From contig NZ_LWEX01000224.1 of NCBI RefSeq assembly GCF_001634885.1, positions 1 through 48,745 of the forward strand: DNA of 48,745 bases, read 5' to 3'. Positions 45,622 through 48,745 of this stretch are shown piece by piece. How positions within the stretch are numbered: position 1 is the stretch's first letter; every line of letters begins with the position of its first letter. A program made the translations under genes and the position numbers. Source of the DNA: Sulfitobacter sp. HI0040 (GTDB taxonomy: Bacteria > Pseudomonadota > Alphaproteobacteria > Rhodobacterales > Rhodobacteraceae). The notes below the pieces were generated by a model that saw only the letters and a list, made by a program, of their open reading frames with translations, did not search any database and was not told the DNA's origin.

Positions 45622-46025
45622 AGGTCTTTTTCGATAATTGCACGTCGCCCACAATGGCGAAAACTCTTGCCGGCTTCCTTCACAATTCAGACACTGAAGT
45701 CTTGCATGCACGGGATCTCGGTCTGAACAAAGCAAAAGATGTCGATTGGATAAATCATCTAAATTCAACCGGCGACGACTGGCTTATGTTCACTGGCGAT
45801 GCACGGATTAGAAGAAATCCCGCAGAAAGGGAGGCTTACCGCCGTGCAAAACTAAAGGGGGTCGTTTTGGCGGCGGCATATCAGAAAACGTCTATGAGTC
45901 GCTGTTGCGGGATAATTGTGGCAAAATGGCCAGAACTCATCGACTTCACGTCACGGATCGAGCCGCCATATCTAGTGGAACTCTCAATAAATTTATCGCC
46001 GAAATTTAAGATATTACCGATCTGA
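45618..46025 (+). CDS. PIN-like domain toxin (DUF5615/VapC-related)
   Basis: This 135-residue protein begins at a TTG overlapping the antitoxin stop (TTGA). It shows the PIN-like pattern: FFDNCTSP with D6, HARDLGLNKAKDVDWI with D33, D41 and D43, and FTGDARIRRNPAER with D61 and the conserved RIRRNP block. Such proteins are predicted Mg-dependent RNases of type II toxin-antitoxin systems. The TTG start and overlap would keep toxin output below antitoxin output. The gene is AT-rich and lies tail-to-tail with rplW, with a terminator between. Confidence 0.8.
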   Translation: MKVFFDNCTSPTMAKTLAGFLHNSDTEVLHARDLGLNKAKDVDWINHLNSTGDDWLMFTGDARIRRNPAEREAYRRAKLKGVVLAAAYQKTSMSRCCGIIVAKWPELIDFTSRIEPPYLVELSINLSPKFKILPI

Positions 46026-46177
46026 GCACTCGCATTTTGCTGCTTCAGTATCGAAGAAGGGCGGTACTATCTCGCGTTTCTGCAAATAGGCGCGCCATAT
46101 TATCAATGCCAAATAGCTGACCCGCCTTCCGTTGCACAGGCGGAAGACTTAGCCGATTTTCAACTCAAAACCCTCCC

Positions 46178-46210
46178 AAAAGCAAAAAGGCCCCCGCTTT
46201 CGCGAGGGCC
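46178..46210 (-). terminator. Rho-independent terminator after rplW
   Basis: On the minus strand GGCCCTCGC-GAAA-GCGGGGGCC forms a 9-base stem with one G-U pair, followed by TTTTTGCTTTT. It lies 26 bases past the rplW stop, between rplW and the toxin gene. Transcription from rpsJ therefore should end here and not reach rplB. Confidence 0.9.
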
Positions 46211-46236
46211 CTCCAATTCTCAAACCGAACCGCTGC

Positions 46237-46533
46237 TTACAGCCCGGTGCTCACGTCGATCGTGTTGCCTTCTTCCAGCGTCACATAGGCCTTCTTCACG
46301 TCTTTCCGCTTGCCCATCTGGCCGCGGAAACGCTTGACCTTGCCCTTGGTGATGGAGGTGTTGACCGCCTTCACCTTCACGCCAAAGAGCGCCTCTACGG
46401 CCTCCTTGATCTGGGGCTTGTTGCTGTCCATTGCCACTTCGAAGACAACGGCGTTCTGTTCGGACGCCATGGTTGCCTTTTCGGTGATGACCGGCTTGCG
46501 GATCACGTCGTAATGTTCGTGCTTGGCGCTCAT
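46237..46533 (-). CDS. rplW: 50S ribosomal protein L23
   Basis: This 98-residue protein has the L23 start [20 protein letters not shown] and the loop [20 protein letters not shown]. It sits at the tunnel exit and docks SRP and trigger factor. Four-base overlap with rplD. It is the last gene before the terminator at 46178-46210. Confidence 0.98.
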   Translation of the reverse strand: MSAKHEHYDVIRKPVITEKATMASEQNAVVFEVAMDSNKPQIKEAVEALFGVKVKAVNTSITKGKVKRFRGQMGKRKDVKKAYVTLEEGNTIDVSTGL

Positions 46534-47147
46534 TTCAGACGGGCCTCCAATGCTTCGATCCCCGCCTTCGTGATCACGAGCGTATCACGCTTGAGGATGT
46601 CATAGACGTTTGCGCCCATCGAAGGCAGAACATCCAGCCCCTCAATGTTGCGCGCGGCTTGGGCGAAACCCTCGTTGACCGAGGCCCCGTCGATGACCAG
46701 CGCACGCTTCCAGCCGAGGCTGGAAATCTGCTTGGCCAGCGCGGAGGTCTTGCCCTCTGCGTTCAGCTCATCGAGGATCACAAGGTTGCCCGACTTCGCC
46801 TTGGACGACAGCGCGTGGCGCAGGCCCAGCTTGCGGAACTTCTTGGTCAGCTCGTGGCCGTGGCTGCGCGGGGTCGGACCCTTGTAGATACCACCCTTGC
46901 GGAAGATCGGCGCGTTGCGGTCACCGTGGCGTGCGCCGCCGGTGCCCTTCTGGCGATAGATCTTCTTGGTCGAATAGGAGGTTTCCGAACGGGTCTTGAC
47001 CTTGTGTGTGCCCTGCTGCGCGTTGTTACGCTGCCAGCGGACGACACGGTGCAGGATGTCGGCGCGCGGCTCGAGCCCGAAAAGCGCCTCGTCCAGGTCT
47101 ACCGATCCGGCCTTCCCGCCATCCAGATTGATGACATCTAGTTTCAT
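46530..47147 (-). CDS. rplD: 50S ribosomal protein L4
   Basis: This 205-residue protein has the internal loop [20 protein letters not shown] then [16 protein letters not shown] that reaches the exit tunnel, and a globular domain ending [18 protein letters not shown]. In E. coli L4 represses the S10 operon; no matching leader is evident here. Overlaps rplC by four bases. Confidence 0.97.
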   Translation of the reverse strand: MKLDVINLDGGKAGSVDLDEALFGLEPRADILHRVVRWQRNNAQQGTHKVKTRSETSYSTKKIYRQKGTGGARHGDRNAPIFRKGGIYKGPTPRSHGHELTKKFRKLGLRHALSSKAKSGNLVILDELNAEGKTSALAKQISSLGWKRALVIDGASVNEGFAQAARNIEGLDVLPSMGANVYDILKRDTLVITKAGIEALEARLK

Positions 47148-48022
47148 GCGTCACCTTCTTTCTTGTCTTCACCGGCGTCGGAGTTGTCCGTATCGGCACC
47201 CTCCTCCGCGATTTCGGCTTCGGCTGCCTTCAGCGCTTCCGCTTCCTGCGCGGCCTGCTCTTCGGCAAGGCGCTTGGCTTCTGCTTCGGCCTCTGCTGCA
47301 GCGGCTGCTGCGGCTTCCTCGGCGGCCTTCTGGGCTTCCTCGGCGGCGGATTTCAGCGCCGCGGGCAGGATCGCGTTCTCGGGGAACGGCTTCTTCACCG
47401 CGTCCTTGACAGTCACCCAGCCACCCTTGGAGCCGGGAACGGCACCCTTGACCATGATCAGGCCACGCGCGCTGTCGGTCTTGACGACCTCGAGGTTCTG
47501 CGTGGTGACACGGGCGGCACCCATGTGACCGGCCATCTTCTTACCTTTGAAGACCTTGCCGGGATCCTGACACTGGCCGGTGGAGCCGTGCGAACGGTGG
47601 CTGATCGACACACCATGCGATGCCCGCAGACCGCCGAAGTTATGGCGCTTCATCGCACCGGCAAAACCCTTACCGATGGATGTGCCCGCCACATCGACGT
47701 ACTGACCTGCGAAGTAGTGATCAGCGATGATTTCCTCACCGACGTTCAGCATCGCATCCGCATCCACGCGGAACTCAGCGACCTTGCGCTTGGGTTCCAC
47801 GGAAGCGGCGGCGAAATGGCCGCGCATCGCCTGGCTGGTCCGCTTGGCCTTGGCCGTACCGGCACCGAGCTGGACGGCGGTATAGCCATCACGCTCAGCA
47901 GTCCGCTGGGCCACGACCTGCAGCTTGTCGAGCTGGAGAACGGTGACGGGAACCTGACGCCCGTCTTCCATGAACAGCCGGGTCATCCCGACCTTTTTTG
48001 CAATAACGCCTGAGCGCAACAT
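47144..48022 (-). CDS. rplC: 50S ribosomal protein L3 with long acidic C-terminal extension
   Basis: The first roughly 215 residues of 292 are a complete L3 ([40 protein letters not shown], then [20 protein letters not shown]), including the loop near the peptidyl transferase centre. The remaining roughly 75 residues are an Ala/Glu-rich predicted coiled coil ([20 protein letters not shown] and similar) ending in an acidic tail. A usual L3 is about 210 residues. The tail is in frame with normal codon use and should project from the 50S surface. Confidence 0.96.
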   Translation of the reverse strand: MLRSGVIAKKVGMTRLFMEDGRQVPVTVLQLDKLQVVAQRTAERDGYTAVQLGAGTAKAKRTSQAMRGHFAAASVEPKRKVAEFRVDADAMLNVGEEIIADHYFAGQYVDVAGTSIGKGFAGAMKRHNFGGLRASHGVSISHRSHGSTGQCQDPGKVFKGKKMAGHMGAARVTTQNLEVVKTDSARGLIMVKGAVPGSKGGWVTVKDAVKKPFPENAILPAALKSAAEEAQKAAEEAAAAAAAEAEAEAKRLAEEQAAQEAEALKAAEAEIAEEGADTDNSDAGEDKKEGDA

Positions 48023-48036
48023 ATCCGGTGCCCTCC

Positions 48037-48354
48037 TTACGACTGCAACTTGATCTCGACGTCCACACCAGCGGCGAGGTCGAGCTTCATCAGCGCGTCC
48101 ACGGTCTGGGGCGTCGGATCGACGATGTCAAGCAGCCGCTTGTGCGTGCGGATCTCGAACTGGTCACGGGATTTCTTGTCCACGTGGGGACCACGCAGAA
48201 CGGTGAACTTTTCGATCTTGTTGGGCAGCGGAATCGGGCCGCGGACGGAAGCGCCGGTGCGCTTTGCCGTATTGACGATTTCCTGTGTGGAGGAATCGAG
48301 CACCCGGTAATCGAACGCCTTCAGGCGAATACGGATGTTCTGGCTCTGAGCCAT
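48037..48354 (-). CDS. rpsJ: 30S ribosomal protein S10
   Basis: This 105-residue protein has [20 protein letters not shown] and the signature [20 protein letters not shown]. The ATG at 48354 (MAQSQN) follows AAGGGAT; ATG 48360 would add two residues. It is first in the cluster, with a promoter about 130 bases upstream. Confidence 0.97.
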   Translation of the reverse strand: MAQSQNIRIRLKAFDYRVLDSSTQEIVNTAKRTGASVRGPIPLPNKIEKFTVLRGPHVDKKSRDQFEIRTHKRLLDIVDPTPQTVDALMKLDLAAGVDVEIKLQS

Positions 48355-48477
48355 GTGCATATCCCTTGTTCTGGGATGTCAACGGATTGGAGGATGGCGC
48401 TCATCGCTCACCCTCATCGCGTCTTGGTATCAACCGAAACGGGGCGCGATCTGGCGCACCCCGAAGCAGTCGAGGGG

Positions 48478-48506
48478 CGTATAGGCGGAGTCGTTCCGGG
48501 TGGCAA
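48478..48506 (-). promoter_or_regulatory. candidate promoter of rpsJ-rplC-rplD-rplW
   Basis: TTGCCA (48506-48501), 17-base spacer, TATACG (48483-48478) followed by CCCC on the minus strand. It shares the TATACG box with the rpmC and rplO promoters. Confidence 0.7.
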
Positions 48507-48539
48507 GGGGGATCGGCGCGAAAAAGGGTGGGCGGACCC

Positions 48540-48745
48540 TTAGCCCAAAAAGAAAGAGAACGGCATGAAGAGCGCGAAGGAAAGCAGCATCAATATACCG
48601 GCGTGATAAGTATAGCCGTTCTTCTTCTTAAGGATGCGGCCCAGCACGATCTGGGAATCGATCATGCCCGAAAGCGCCTGTTTCTCGCTCGTCAGAATGG
48701 TCTCGAGGATCCCAGCACCCTCTTCCCGCCCAAGGAAAATCTTGC
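48540..48745 (-). CDS. C-terminal fragment of an unidentified membrane protein
   Basis: The frame runs from the window edge to a TAA at 48540-48542 and encodes about 67 residues. The first part is polar and helical (FLGREEGAGILETILTSEKQ, then IDSQIVLGRILKKKNGY). It ends with a hydrophobic segment GILMLLSFALFMPFSFFLG, probably a C-terminal membrane anchor. I do not recognise the family. Its position directly before rpsJ, where tuf or fusA often stand, shows the cluster is also interrupted on this side. Confidence 0.6.
   Translation of the reverse strand, partial: KIFLGREEGAGILETILTSEKQALSGMIDSQIVLGRILKKKNGYTYHAGILMLLSFALFMPFSFFLG

Noticed and set aside
47144-47370. Frameshift or fusion artefact as the cause of the long L3 tail
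   Set aside because: The tail is in frame with consistent GC-rich codon use and runs to the normal four-base overlap with rplD.
48361-48477. L4-responsive S10 leader before rpsJ
   Set aside because: The leader is short and I could not find the stacked hairpins of the E. coli-type L4 leader.
1-48745. CRISPR arrays or rRNA genes
   Set aside because: No regularly spaced repeats and no rRNA sequence were seen on either strand.

Overview
The window looks like a chromosomal segment of a marine alphaproteobacterium of the Rhodobacterales (Roseobacter-type). The basis is the protein style together with the gene neighbourhoods: rpmH-rnpA-yidD-(ttcA)-yidC-MOSC-engB-argB, the aapJQMP amino-acid transporter, the ATP12/HAD/RluC/CrcB/RarA cluster beside rplQ, and an rplC with a long acidic tail. 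No database search was possible, so this placement is by recognition.

Layout. (1) 1-6950 is an accessory region. It holds the end of an IS5-family transposase, a nearly complete but frameshifted IS3-family element (711-1927), a PPP-type phosphatase, and three polysaccharide genes (nucleotide-sugar dehydrogenase, UDP-glucuronate-epimerase-like gene, Wza-like exporter). It stops at a tRNA-Arg(ACG) whose 3' end faces it. (2) 6950-10690 carries a sensor histidine kinase, a MerA/Lpd-like flavoprotein and a TVP38/DedA-type membrane protein, all on the minus strand. (3) 10870-19710 is a tight plus-strand block for RNA processing, membrane insertion and arginine synthesis: rpmH, rnpA, yidD, ttcA, an EAL phosphodiesterase, yidC, MOSC, engB, argB, a ferredoxin-like gene and a histidine phosphatase with a frameshifted C-terminus. 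(4) 19750-24250 is the aapJQMP ABC transporter. (5) 24420-28620 is ATP12, a HAD phosphatase, RluC-type pseudouridine synthase, CrcB and RarA, mostly with 4-base start/stop overlaps. (6) 28750-48540 is the S10-spc-alpha ribosomal protein supercluster, read on the minus strand from rpsJ to rplQ.

The most interesting part is the supercluster. It is not one continuous operon. It is broken at three places by non-ribosomal genes: an HTH/DUF433-type antitoxin plus PIN-like toxin pair between rplW and rplB (44938-46025); an alpha/beta hydrolase, a 2OG-Fe(II)-oxygenase-like gene and a von Willebrand A protein between rplP and rpmC (39624-41890); and an AT-rich gene of unknown function between rpmD and rplO (34394-35044). 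Each break has a terminator-like or strong hairpin on the upstream ribosomal side and a sigma70-like promoter with an exact 17-base spacer on the downstream ribosomal side. Two more promoters of the same build lie before rpsJ and rpsM. The essential ribosomal genes therefore seem to have been re-wired into separate transcription units around the insertions.

The toxin-antitoxin pair is divergent from rplB. A tandem 15-base repeat that could be its operator begins five bases beyond the -35 box of the rplB promoter, so autoregulation of the module could also affect L2-S19-L22-S3-L16 expression. This is an inference from position, but it is directly testable.
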